Shown here: in pieces, positions 1 through 9,651 of the stretch
Numbering within the stretch: the first letter of the stretch is position 1
How the letters are laid out: each line of letters begins with the position of its first letter
The notes under the pieces: model-generated
Databases searched by the model: none
What the model was told of the DNA's origin: nothing
Seen by the model: the letters and a program-made list of their open reading frames with translations, nothing else
Assembly: GCA_963971225.1 (NCBI GenBank)
Contig: OZ020268.1
Span: 38,943,348 to 39,007,347, forward strand
Direction of reading: 5' to 3'
Length of the DNA stretch: 64,000 nucleotides
Source: Melieria omissa
Lineage: Eukaryota > Arthropoda > Insecta > Diptera > Ulidiidae
Program-made: the position numbers and the translations under genes

Positions 1-630
1 ACCAGTTTTTTAATTGTCGTCATATGACGGTAACAAAATTGTTATGGCTCTAATAATAACTTTGTCCAGATGTACTGTGATCTTCAGTGATCCGTCGACC
101 CCATCTCCAATCCCAATCATTCCTTCTCCCTTTGTACTCATGTTCCCCCTATTTTCTGCTCCTCGACTTCGGCCGTTGGTATAATGTTTCTTGTACTATT
201 TGTCACTTGTAATTCGCATCTCGTCCAATAAACACCTTAAAACGAAACCAACCCGCTTTCTTTTTCATCCGCTCCGCGCGAAACTTCAACAAACTTAAAC
301 ATAAAATTATTTACTCATAACTAAAAAACGAATATTTCTTCAATTGCTTCGATTAAATTATGTAAAAAATGTATCCAAATTGAAGTAAAAAGTCAAATTC
401 AAAATTTCTCTCATTTGTTTCTTCTTCTTTTTTCTTGCTATGTAACGACATTTCAGAAACGAGTTTACTTTCCTGCTTTAAATTTAAATGTTCTGTTTAT
501 TTATTTTGTATTATTCCTAAAACTTCAAACTATTCTAAGAACTAACAAAAAAATATATTCTTGAAGCCATAGAGATTTCAGACGTCCACAAAGTAGCAAG
601 TTGCAATATGGCAACAAAATAGCGAAAGGG
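1..630 (+). mobile_element. piggyBac-like MITE copy, 5' end outside window, interrupted by an insertion
   Basis: Positions 10-45 and about 418-630 match, in order, the reverse complement of the complete element at 5246-5623. The right end reads ATAGCGAAAGGG followed by TTAA at 631-634, as expected for a piggyBac-type terminus with a TTAA target. About 370 bp (roughly 46-417) is extra relative to the other copy and contains the LTR-like repeat described next. No coding capacity is visible, so it would be mobilised only by a transposase encoded elsewhere. The family assignment is inferred from the TTAA target and the CCCTTT-type terminus. Confidence 0.6.
70..262 (+). repeat. LTR-like dispersed repeat inserted in the piggyBac-like MITE
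   Basis: This stretch aligns, with many substitutions, to the reverse complement of about 8940-9170. Both copies share the order AGTGATC, a TCC-rich tract, CTTTTGTACTCAT or its variant, ACTATTTGT and an AATAAAC-type motif. A poly(A)-signal-like motif followed by a C-rich stretch is suggestive of an LTR, but I cannot see TG...CA ends, a primer-binding site or a target duplication. It may be a solo LTR or simply an unclassified repeat. Confidence 0.4.
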
Positions 631-639
631 TTAATACAT

Positions 640-1100
640 GTATTTCGAATTTTATATTTTCGAAAATAAAAGTTTTTTTAAACATTTTACAAATTTAAAA
701 TTTTTTATAAAACAATAATTGCCAATTTTAATTTTCCAGGCGATAAAATTACAGACGTTCCACGTAGATGGCGCAGTTTTGTATCGAACGCGTTAGCATT
801 CATTGATTTTTTGTTGCTGCTCGAAAAATTTTCGTTACAGCCAAAACCTATGCTAACCAATTTTTCTTTCCCCGAAAGCTGAACTTTTGGCAGCAACGTT
901 AAAAGCTGCACATGTTTGTGGCCTACTTTTAGGCGAAAATTTCCAGCTATTGCTCTTTGCTCTGAGTGCTTTCGGTTGACTCCAAAAACTTGCAAATGGT
1001 CAGCAAAAAATATTTAATATTGGTGACAGTTGGCTTAATGTTGCTACAAGTGTATGAAAGAAGAGAGAGCGGAACAAAGTGCAGTAGTAATGAATGAGTA
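640..1100. other. Non-coding stretch, nothing recognised
   Basis: The start is AT-rich, the remainder of mixed composition. A minus-strand open frame of 96 codons exists at 705-995, but its translation shows no motif I recognise and its composition looks random. I call nothing here apart from the tRNA terminator at its right edge. Confidence 0.5.
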
Positions 1101-1101
1101 C

Positions 1102-1107
1102 AAAAAA
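1102..1107 (-). terminator. Pol III T-run terminator of the tRNA-Ala gene
   Basis: Six consecutive T residues on the minus strand lie 18 nt beyond the tRNA 3' end, the usual arrangement for RNA polymerase III termination. Confidence 0.7.
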
Positions 1108-1125
1108 GAATGGGTTGCTACTAGC

Positions 1126-1197
1126 TGGAGATGCCGGGGATTGAACCCGGGGCCTTTCACATGCAAAGCGAACGCTCTGCCACTGAGCTACATCCCC
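1126..1197 (-). tRNA. tRNA-Ala (anticodon UGC)
   Basis: Read on the minus strand, the 72-nt sequence folds into a canonical cloverleaf. The acceptor stem GGGGATG pairs with CATCTCC (one G-U pair), the D arm carries the A-box TAGCTCAGTGGC, the anticodon stem TTCGC/GTGAA closes the loop TTTGCAT with anticodon TGC, and the T arm carries the B-box GGTTCAATCC. The discriminator base is A. The first and seventieth positions keep the G and G-U wobble typical of alanine identity (a G3-U70 pair is present). A six-T run on the transcribed strand at 1102-1107, about 20 nt downstream, fits a Pol III terminator. It stands alone, with no other tRNA gene near it. It has intact stems and lacks a SINE tail, so I regard it as a functional gene. 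Confidence 0.95.
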
Positions 1198-1239
1198 CCA
1201 TATCTCCTCAGTGGCCAATTCAAAACATTTTCGCGTAGT

Positions 1240-2680
1240 TGGTGACAACGACAGTGAACAACAATCTTATGTGCGTATGATAACGGCACCGAATGGGTGG
1301 TAGAATTGTTGTTGTTGGTACAAACAATTGTCAACTGTGTGCGCGTTTTTTTTTGTTTGTGTGTATTCAGCTGAAAGTTGAGACGCGCTGAAAGAAACAG
1401 TGCAAAGAAATGCTGACTGAAAAGCAACTCCAACAACAACAACAACAACAACCATATTGAACAGCAAATCGTTGTCATAAACTAAAAGACCTTTGTTTAC
1501 AATACAAATTTAACACCAACAACAACAACAACGGCCACTGCAACCGCAGCAACATCTTCATCACAGCATCACACCAGCCACATCCCAGTCGTGGCCAACA
1601 ATGGCAAATATTTTATCATTGTTGTTGTTGTTGTTGCTGCTGTAGCTGCTTCATGTCGTTGATATGCAAAACAGCTGCCGCTGCATTTAACCCCATTCAG
1701 CAAATTGCAACGAACGCAGCGATTTCTGGCTGAATGCGCGTTCAGTTGGGTTTCGGCCAGCTGCGCACAAGCTGCGCGTGCGTCCAGCCGCCTTTGGCCG
1801 CACCGAACAACGACAACAACGAATCGATGTGTGCCCACACCGCGCTTACATGTGTCTTACATGAATTTCAAATGATATGTTAATAAAAATACAAGCGCAC
1901 AGCTTCCGACTGCACTGCCGCCAGGCCGCCCACTTCTCCGGTCGGCGCAACGCATTCAATCACTGCGGCGGCCAAACTGGCCGCCAGCCAAATAAACACT
2001 AATATCAATATCTGAAAACAATAACAACAACGCTGTTGCCGTTGTTGTGAGCAACATTTAAACTATGCAAAATTTATGCGAATGTAAAATATGCGCCGAG
2101 CTGGTCGTCTACGCAGCAGCACAGCCGCAACTCGGCCCAGTCCAGTCGAGTCCAACCCAACTCAGCTCAGTGCACATCGGCGCTTGGCGCTTGGTGTCTT
2201 TTTGTGCGCGCCAAGACAAATAGAAAAATCACGATTTTGTGCAAAGGTGCAGGCGCAGCATTTATTTTATGACTTTAATAAACAAAACAAAAAAGACAAA
2301 GACAATGAAGAAATGCCCGCGCAGCAATACAGCAACGCAACGTTAGTCGCGCGCGAGAAGCGCAGCGCTGCATTGCTAATGAGACGCAGCCAGTACGGTC
2401 GACCACTGTCGATCGAATAGTTGACACATTAATGCCTCAACTTTATCCAAAAATTTCAATTTCATTTATCGAATTTATCCAACTTTTGTTTATCACTTCG
2501 ACTCGTTGACCACAAAACTCTTTGCCGCATGTATGCAAAACTCATTGCTTTGAGTTCCAATTATAAGCGGCGAAATTCAATTCGTTTGTCGTGCATCACG
2601 ACTGTCAGAAATCATAGTGTCCTCCAACATGGAGCGGCGGCCAGCAGCTGCAGCAACTCAACACCTTCGAGCTAAACACG
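1240..2680. other. Low-repeat island rich in CAA/TTG triplets
   Basis: No transposon relic is apparent. The sequence is of moderate GC content with runs of CAA (1431-1452) and TTG (1621-1636) and scattered AAATTTATGC-like words typical of fly intergenic or intronic DNA. Open frames here (for example 2091-2420 plus and 1569-1838 minus) translate to low-complexity or motif-free peptides, so I do not call genes. It could be intronic or regulatory DNA. Confidence 0.5.
1431..1452 (+). repeat. (CAA)n microsatellite
   Basis: About seven consecutive CAA units in a low-repeat island. Confidence 0.95.
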
Positions 2681-2839
2681 GGGTGTGTGCGCGCGCACAA
2701 ATTTATGCCACCTTCTCTCGGTCGGCCAGTCGGTTTGTTTGGCAGCACAATTTTCCAGTTTAAAAACGTTTTAATAAAATACCAAAATTATGTGCATTTT
2801 ACTTGGGCAGCGGTTTGCAATCGTTTAAGAACATTGAAG

Positions 2840-3235
2840 TTAAGTATGCCGGGTTTCTGGCAGTGCAAAGGTGACTTTGGAAAACCATGGGGTCTTTTCC
2901 CTAGTAAGGTCCTCTGGATCTTTATGATCGACTATGATAAGACCCATCATATCCTACGCATCGGTGATCTGGAAGAGCAGACCCACTCTAGCAGGAGTCA
3001 GGAGAACCTTGTCGAAACTGCAGCGCACTGTGACCACATGTTGTACGGGAGCTTTCCCCAAGTACTTCTACCCCTCGGTAGATGCTCTGGTGAAATGGTC
3101 TCCATTTGATGCTGCCGTCCAAGAAGAGGACTTCAAGGCCATCCTGAACTTAAACCATAGATAATGGATAATAGTTCTGGCACCGATATCGACCCTTCGT
3201 TCATGTTCATGCCCCTTGACTCCATGCCTTCAGTC
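2840..3235 (+). mobile_element. LINE relic: C-terminal part of a reverse transcriptase ORF
   Basis: Plus-strand frames give FGKPWGLFPSKVLWIF and, after a frameshift near 2930, IRPIISYASVIWKSR followed by LSKLQRT, the pattern at the end of the RT and thumb region of I/R1/LOA-type LINE ORF2 (compare the intact version IRPIITYGSHVWW in the LINE at 9.7-12.4 kb). The frame is broken at least once, so this is a dead copy. The RNase H part of a similar ORF resumes at 3712, after an intervening hAT-type MITE. Confidence 0.75.
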
Positions 3236-3711
3236 CAGTATTGCCAGATACCTGAAATTGCTTTCTCCTAAATCTTAAAATTAAGCTCAAATTTCCTCCC
3301 AAAAAGAAAAAAAAATCACCAAAATTTTTTTTTAGGTATTTTTGTCGTTAAAAACTAACTAAACTAAAACAATTAAACTTCTTATAAAAAATAAATATAC
3401 ATTACATTTTTTTATTATAGCTTTTTTACTTATTCAGCTTCAGATTAACAACTTTACAACAAATATAAAAAGTGAGATCGGCATGGAATTCGCTTTTGCA
3501 AACTTCCTTCATTCGTTGTATAAATTATACACTTTGAAGCATAAAATTATATGTATATATAAAGTGTATAATTTATACAACGAATGAAGCATAAAAAGAA
3601 AGTAGTAAATGAGACGCTTTAGCTTTCAATATTCAAGGCTTCAGTGCCACTAATGATGTCAAATGCATCACCATCAAAATCTTCTAAACTTTCTCCTAAA
3701 CAATTTTTCCT
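3236..3711 (+). mobile_element. hAT-type MITE (GTTGCCAGAT family), 3'-truncated copy
   Basis: The left end CAGTATTGCCAGATACC matches the terminus of the complete element at 5686, and the interior repeats its signature phrases (TTTCTCCTAAA, CAATTTTTCCTCC). The right TIR is missing: at about 3711 the sequence switches directly into LINE RNase H coding sequence, so the 3' end was lost. The copy carries a perfect hairpin at 3507-3589. No protein is encoded. Confidence 0.75.
3507..3589. repeat. Perfect 29-bp-arm inverted repeat (hairpin)
   Basis: The arm at 3507-3535 (beginning CTTCATTCGTTG) is exactly reverse-complementary to 3561-3589, with a 25-bp AT-rich loop. It lies inside the truncated hAT-type MITE. 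Other copies of the family have only one arm, so the second arm probably arose by a local inverted duplication. Confidence 0.9.
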
Positions 3712-4220
3712 CCTGAGAATAAGCCTGGCAAACACTGTTTCCGTATATTCACGGATGGCTCCAGAACAGAGGAGAGTTCTGGTCCTGGTTTCATCGTCCC
3801 TTCAACTGGGACTCGACGGTTTTTGCTCTAGGCTCGCACACATCTGTGTTTCAGGCAGAGGTGCATGCCGTACTTGAGACAATAAGCTTTGTTGTAGAAA
3901 ATAGGTGGAGAGGCAGATCTATCTGTGTCTATAGCGGCAGCCACATGACTTTGGACGGCCCTCCAGCCACTTCTAAGCTATGTCGGCAGACATAATGGCC
4001 TCATGCTTACTTGGGTCCCGGGACACACAGGAATTGCGGGTAACGAGACCTCTGACTCCTGACTCTGAGCCTGTTCTGCCTCTTCCATCTCGGGTCATCA
4101 AAGTCACTATTAACAAATGTGTCACTGTGGCCCAGAAGCGAGCATGGGATGTTGAGAACGACTGCAGATTGGCGAAACTTATGCTTCTGGTCATCTCTGG
4201 CAAATGCTCACAGTTTCTTC
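3712..4220 (+). mobile_element. LINE relic: RNase H domain and following linker
   Basis: Plus-strand translation gives FTDGSRTEE-like sequence near 3745 (first catalytic Asp of RNase H) and, near 4000, LTWVPGHTGIAGNETSDS, the hallmark WVPGHxGIxGNExxD block. Stops and frame changes separate the two blocks. This is the C-terminal RNase H of an I/LOA/R1-type LINE ORF2, probably the same insertion as the RT remnant at 2840-3235. Confidence 0.8.
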
Positions 4221-4249
4221 TGTCACTATGCAGAAGGGACTAGACAAGA

Positions 4250-4740
4250 CGAGATGAAATATGTTTCGGATTAGTATTGGAGATCTAATTGGTATCGCTA
4301 AGTACCCAATAGAGTTTTCTATACGTGGCCTAATCACTAGTTTTTCAATCAGCAAACCATTTATTTGCGATGAAAATTTTCTCTCAAATGCTTTCATACG
4401 TTCACGTCCTACCCGAATTTCTTATTTACTGTCTGGTCTGGTCGAAAAAAATTCGACATGACACAGCAAACACTGACCTGTTTTCAAAGCTTAAACTCCC
4501 TACAGATGGCGTTCAATTAGATATTTCAGAACCTGATGACAAATGTACCAACAAAAACAGTAAAGATTTTGACAATATCTCAAGTGCGCTCAAAAAATGT
4601 TTGTGTCTTTTTGGAATTTTATTTTAATAAACTAAGCGAATTAAGCATTAAAATGTTAAAATTAAAAAAAAATGTGATCGATATATTTGAGTTGAAACAG
4701 TTGTGGCCTTTAAGATTTATGAAACAGACCTAAGTTTGTC
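4250..4740. repeat. Unclassified dispersed repeat (partner at 26950-27110)
   Basis: About 4440-4600 aligns with 26950-27110 in the same orientation: shared words include AAATTCGA, ACACAGCAAACACTGAC versus ACACAACAAACTCCGAC, and AAGATTTTGACAATATCT. No conserved protein is evident in either copy. Open frames at 4191-4733 are not supported by motifs. Confidence 0.55.
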
Positions 4741-5020
4741 TGTCTTACTCTCTTTATGCATGAGAATGGCTGCCGTGACTTAGCGGGTCAACGTGTTGTG
4801 ACCCGAACACATTCAAGACAAGAGCGACACGGTCGCACAACTTCAAGATGGCATCGACTTCGAATGTTGCCGTGTAGTCAACTATGTGATTACAATGAAA
4901 GCGGCTGCAACGTCATCACAATCAAAATTTTTTAGCTCTCTTTACTAAACCTAACTTGCCTGAACAAATTATGTTATAACTAGTGTCGTAATCGGGTTGT
5001 TGTATCAGTTATGAATGTGC
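4741..5020. other. Unassigned spacer
   Basis: No coding motif, RNA gene or terminal repeat was recognised between the unclassified repeat and the MITE starting at 5025. Confidence 0.4.
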
Positions 5021-5024
5021 GAGT

Positions 5025-5185
5025 CAGTGACGCACACAGAATTTTATTTTAGGGGAAGAGAAGGTTCCGTACATAACTTTAGAGCCCAATGCCAGTTGAA
5101 ACCGTATTTGTCACCCAAAATGTTTGCGAGATACAGAGTTTTAGGAGGATTTGAGCACCAAAAGCCTTCCTTCAGTGCGCCACTG
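5025..5185 (+). mobile_element. hAT-type MITE, GCGCACACAGG family (copy 1)
   Basis: The left end CAGTGACGCACACAG and the right end TGCGCCACTG form imperfect terminal inverted repeats. Candidate 8-bp flanks GTGCGAGT and ATAGGAGT match at five of eight positions. The 161-bp body shares the phrases TTTTATTTTAGGGG, CCAGTTGAAACC and ACCCAAAATGTTT with the copies at 20761, 32233, 50487, 56021 and 57240. It has no coding capacity. Confidence 0.7.
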
Positions 5186-5245
5186 ATAGGAGTATGAGGG
5201 TTCTTAGAGCCCAGAATCCATTGCTGACATCAAAGCTTTATTTAA
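5186..5245. other. Spacer with TTAA target at its right edge
   Basis: A short spacer separates two MITEs. The TTAA at 5242-5245 is the left target copy of the piggyBac-like element that follows. Confidence 0.7.
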
Positions 5246-5623
5246 CACTTTCGCTATTTTGTTGCCATATGGAAAAATGTTAATTTGTGGACGTCTAAAC
5301 CCTCTATGGTTTCAATAATAAATTCTTGTGTTGGACCTTAGAATGGTTTGAAGTTCTATGAAGAATACAAAATTAATAAACTGAATATTTAAATTTAAAA
5401 CAGAAAATTAAACACGTTTCTGAAATGTTGCATCGTGACATAGTAACAAAAAAAATAAGAAGTCATAACAATTTCGTTGCTGTCACATGACAACACTCAA
5501 AACACAGGGTGCAGTAATACAAATTTGAAAAATTATTATGAAATGTTGTTGATATAACACTGAAAACTTAATCGATAAATGTAAAATTTTAACTTTCCCC
5601 AGTAAAAACCCATAGCGAAAGGG
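5246..5623 (-). mobile_element. piggyBac-like MITE, complete copy (CCCTTTCGCTAT family)
   Basis: The element is 378 bp, flanked by TTAA at 5242-5245 and 5624-5627. Its ends are CACTTTCGCTAT and, on the other strand, CCCTTTCGCTAT, giving a 12-bp TIR with one mismatch. TTAA duplication and a C-rich start are the diagnostic traits of the piggyBac superfamily. It contains no transposase frame. Relatives are at 1-630 and about 18690-18783. Confidence 0.85.
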
Positions 5624-5685
5624 TTAACAAATTCTACCTACGTACAACATTTTGATTAGTACTTAAACAACACAAGAATTCGAAC

Positions 5686-6075
5686 CAGTGTTGCCAGATA
5701 CCTCAAATGGCTTTCTCCTAAACCCCTAAAAAAAACTTAAATTTTCTCACAAAAGTTAAAAAGATCTCAGATCAATAAGTTAGAACGAGATGGAACAAGC
5801 TTACATTTAGTAAACCTATAAATTTTGAACATAATAGGATGCTTTGACTATTAAAATAATTGTCAAAATATGTTTTGTTGCTAGTGTTATTGCCAAAACA
5901 TCATGCTTCGTTATCCAAAAATCTCCCAAAAATTCACTAAGGATCCAAAAAATCCTCTAACATAAAATATATATCTCCTAAACTTTCTCCTAAATAATTC
6001 TTCCTCCTAAACATTCTCCCAAAAGGCCAAGAATCTCCTAAATCAAGGAGGAAATCTCCTCATCTGGCAACACTT
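5686..6075 (+). mobile_element. hAT-type MITE (GTTGCCAGAT family), complete copy
   Basis: The left end CAGTGTTGCCAGAT and right end ATCTGGCAACACTT form a 14-bp TIR with one mismatch, flanked by the perfect 8-bp direct duplication ATTCGAAC (5678-5685 and 6076-6083). An 8-bp duplication with CAG-type ends indicates the hAT superfamily. The 390-bp body is AT-rich with repeated phrases CTCCTAAA and CTTCCTCC, and it has no open frame. This is the reference copy for the family in this window. Confidence 0.9.
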
Positions 6076-6083
6076 ATTCGAAC

Positions 6084-7500
6084 TCACATGAAGTTCAGTT
6101 TCCTCCTCTTCCATAAAAATACAACCACACATAAAATCACAACTTAAACTGTAGTTAATACTAACTACTGACTAACCTTTTAATAACTAACATAAGAAAC
6201 TGATATTCCCAAAATAAAAGCAACAATGTAGCGTGCTTTATGTTCCTACTAGGACTGCACTCTTTGCGAAAAGTTTTTTAAATTTCACTTTGATTTTGCG
6301 TCAAAATCGGTCAGCAGCCATTGTTGAATTGCATTGTGGGCACTTAACACGTCAACACGCCGCCAACGCCGCACTTCATCGGCCAAAACCCATAAAAATG
6401 CGCCGGCGTGCACCGACATTTCCCACAAATCGAAAAAAGCTTTGACATGATTACCGCATCGCCTGTCCGCCTGCGTGGCTGTCGGTTGCTGTGTGCATGT
6501 GCACCCACTACAGCAGTGGTTGTTGTTATTGTTGTTGTTGATTATAGTTAAAAAGTCCACTCTGCCAGAGAGACAGACACGAAAGGGTTTGAGTTTGGGC
6601 GCTCGTCATATATGTTGCGGCGCGATAATGGCGGCTAATGCCGAAATTGCATTTTCCGCCAGCGAATGCAACACTTTGCGCCATGGCAACGCACGCAGAT
6701 AAGATTGCACGCCGCTGGACGGTGCGCATGCGCGCCGGCTGCCATAACGAGCGGCGTGCTGCTGCGTCCACCGCCACTTACCCGGTCATTATCTCTTTTA
6801 GGAAAATCGATCGTGAGCGATTTTCGTTGTTCACGATTGCCGTCGACGTCTCCACATGTTGCACACACACACACAGTGACGGCGACCAGACAACACCCGC
6901 ACACACGTTCCAGCTGGCGCATTCGAAGTGTCCAATGAAATTGTGCCAGAAAATTTGTGAGATTTCAATTTTCCGCCGCCGAGTTGAAATTTCAACAATA
7001 TTTGGCAATAAAGAGGAAATCATTTAACAAGGAAATCCCTAAATAAATGAAAAGTCGAGAAGGGAACTTTCTCAATTTTCGTGCTTCAAACTTGTGTACG
7101 ATTTTTCAGGTTTGCGTTGCTAATCGTTGTTGGCATGAGAAATGCCAGCAATTAAATTTCAATAAAATGCATTTAGCTCATTTCATGGAAGAGGACAACA
7201 ACAACAACACTGCACGTGCAGCGTCGGCCTAATCGACAATGGCAAATCAACAAATCAGGCATGACTAGCAGCAATCAGTACGAATTCCATGTAAACAGCC
7301 AACAACGGCAACAATTGCTGCCGATCGTTGCCGATGTGCTGCCGATGCTGCTGCTGTTGCTTCTGGCATAAAACAGAAGTTGAAAAGATCGATTGGGTGC
7401 TGTGCCTGCCTGCCTGCCAGTGGAAATGGCTGAGCCGGAGCTGGGCGCACAATGCGAACGCTATGGATTAGGGTTAGCTGGCTGAAATCTTTATCGGGTC
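6084..7500. other. Low-repeat island with TTG/CA runs
   Basis: Moderate-GC sequence with short CA and TTG microsatellites (for example near 6525 and 6865) and no recognised transposon. Several overlapping frames are open on both strands between 6233 and 7452, but their translations are low-complexity and mutually overlapping, without a conserved motif. No gene is called. Confidence 0.5.
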
Positions 7501-8025
7501 AGCGACAGGGTCAAGTGCGCTACATTTAGGAAACGAGGTGAAAAGGAAGTGTTGCTCAAAGCAAGAACCACCACACTGGCGGCAGTGTTGGTCAGTGTAT
7601 CTGAAAAAGCAGAAAGAAAGGCAAGAAGTTAGGTGAAAAACTAAACTAAACTGACAGACTAAATATAAGGAAAGCGGTTAGATTGAGAGCAGACGAACGA
7701 TATCAGTGGGAGCAGGATTATAGATATTGTAGGATAGAGTAGATGTCTTCTATATAGATGGGTTAGATTGGATAGTAGACTTCTACTCTATAGGTATGGA
7801 AATCGATGCCTATTCCATGCCCATTGTTCTTACTTGAGTAATAAAGTACAAAATTAAAAGTTTTCCATTAACTGTTTGCACTGAATAGTTGATAGTTGTT
7901 CCAATAGGGAGACATCGTTCCAACAAGCATCGCTGTACCCTTCCCGATCGTGTAAAATTCCGACTCAGTTGTAGGTACGCAACGTGAATTTCGCTGTGAG
8001 GTCTTTTGTCGTCATGGCTTCAGTG
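7501..8025. other. Unassigned stretch
   Basis: Contains locally repetitive GATAGA/TAGATG words around 7720-7800 but no clear repeat unit and no coding signal. Confidence 0.4.
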
Positions 8026-8220
8026 GCAGTCAGTTCGTAGCATCGTTGAAAAGATAGAACACTCTTTTTGACCTTAAGCCAACAACCAGACAGACATTGG
8101 TGTCATCAAAAATTGGACCGACCTTACTTAACAATCCGTTATCCGTTCTCCAGATGCCTCTGCCTTGTGCGCACCTTCTGGTCCTAAACTTGTTCCTTCC
8201 ATCGGAGACATGGCCTCCCT

Positions 8221-8720
8221 CTTCGCCGTCGACCTCCAACTACTGCTTCATAATCCAAAAGGGAGACACGGCCAAGCTAACCCAGCTGTACAATGATAGA
8301 GTGTTTTCAACGTGGTCCTTCACCGAAAAACACAGTCTCACTCTTCGCCGTCGACCTCCAACTAACGCTTCGAATATCTCTTTTGTCGGAGCTTCATCAT
8401 CCAAAAGGGAGACACGGCCAAGCCAACTCGGATGTACCCGCAGGATATTGATTGGCTGGGCAATGATAGAGCTGTTTCAACGACGTAGTTCTTCCACCGA
8501 AAAGCACAGTCTCACTCTTCGCCGTCGACCTCCAACTAACGCTTCGAATATCTTTTTTGCCGGAGCTTCATCGTCCAACAGGGAGACACGGCCAAGCCAA
8601 CCCGGATGTACCTGCAAGATATTGATTGGCTGTGCGATGATAGAGCGGTTTCAACGACGTGGTCCTTCCACCAACCTCCAACTACCGCTTCAAACATATT
8701 TTTACCGGATCTTTGAGCTT
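8221..8720 (-). repeat. Tandem repeat of an RTE C-terminal segment (about 3.5 units)
   Basis: The phrase CTTCGCCGTCGACCTCCAAC recurs at 8221, 8343 and 8517, with a partial form CCTCCAACTACCGCTTC at about 8676. Units are about 122, 174 and 150 bp. Each unit carries the GGGAGACACGGCCAAGC and ATTGATTGGCTG phrases. The repeat was copied within a LINE relic, so its plus-strand 211-codon open frame (8097-8732) is a by-product and not a gene. Confidence 0.85.
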
Positions 8721-8939
8721 TACCATGCATAGAGGAGACATTGCCAAGCCAGCGTAGCCACTGGATGTTGATTCAAACAGCTCATACAGCTCGATGTTCG
8801 TTCGTATTCAATAGTCCTTGCCAATTCGAACATTGCCGACGCTTTAGCAAGTCATCTTCATTTCGAACCTCGAAATGAGCCGCTATGTCCTCTTTTGACA
8901 GGGTCCAGGGTTAACTCATTGATTCCGTACATGTACACG

Positions 8940-9172
8940 TCGGATCGCGGGCGTAGGAAATAAAACCACGGTGGTGTTCCGGTTGTGTGGGTCTTTAATG
9001 TCTTGAGTACGAATAACGATTAACAAATAGTATGAAGAATAAACATTACACGATACAATCGGCCGGGTCTGGAGAGCATAATATAGGAGGAATATGAGTA
9101 CAAAAGGAGAAGGAAAGGATGGAATTAGTGATAGGATTGACAGATCACTAGAGATATCACTCATTTAGCCAG
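8940..9172 (-). repeat. LTR-like dispersed repeat, second copy
   Basis: The reverse complement aligns with 70-262 (see that entry). It sits between two parts of an RTE relic and probably inserted there. Ends and target duplication could not be fixed by eye. Confidence 0.45.
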
Positions 9173-9599
9173 TATCTTTCCATGTTTACGCTCTGCATCG
9201 CTATTCAACCTCACGCCAATAAACTACGCCACCTAATTCCCGAAAACCAATCACGTATACCTCTATCCGCTCTGTCGATGGTCAGAATATTTGGTACATG
9301 GTCCTTCGAGCCGGAAACAATTTATTCACTTCGAATTATCACCAGGCTGGCATCATTGTTGCTGGTTATGGTGGTGGTAAGGTAGACAAATTCCTTGACA
9401 GCTTCAAAAGTATAACTGTTGACCTCGAGGTGAGAATCTACAACGACACTGCGTTACCCATCTTGTAGACAGCATGTCATATCACCAGACCCATTTTGGC
9501 AGATTCTCTTTCCCATGGCTTTGATATGATTTTGAATTCGAACACTTCAATTGAGTGCCCACATCATCATCCAACTTGACGCAGTGCTTCGTAGCTGTC

Positions 9600-9641
9600 A
9601 ACGCCTGACGAAAACTGACTGGAATATGAGGATGACACTTA
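9600..9641 (+). repeat. Short left remnant of the 12.4-13.5 kb satellite
   Basis: GGAATATGAGGATGACACTT followed by ATCAAACACTA matches the end of a satellite monomer (compare AATGTGAGGATGTCATCTACT in the array at 13.1 kb). It shows that the LINE at 9652-12376 inserted into the satellite and not beside it. Confidence 0.7.
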
Positions 9642-9651
9642 TCAAACACTA

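Larger units (their letters stand above)
8030..9640 (-). mobile_element. Decayed RTE-type LINE (C-terminal region plus more 5' fragment)
   Basis: On the minus strand, blocks such as HPGWLGRVSLLDDEAPAKK, FEAVVGG and WKDHVVETALSS appear between 8050 and 8750. Together they match the arrangement that follows the RT in RTE-type ORFs (compare LVGGRRRRGRPCLRFKD in the relic at 38185). The fragment at about 9340-9640 aligns with 52790-53000 in the better-preserved RTE relic. The LTR-like repeat (about 8940-9170) separates the two parts. Frames are shattered, and the C-terminal region is locally multiplied. Confidence 0.65.

Noticed and set aside
705..995. 96-codon minus-strand frame next to the tRNA gene
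   Set aside because: No motif and AT-rich random-looking composition.
8097..8732. 211-codon plus-strand open frame with repeated peptide blocks
   Set aside because: It is antisense to an RTE LINE relic and its repeats are simply the DNA tandem units.
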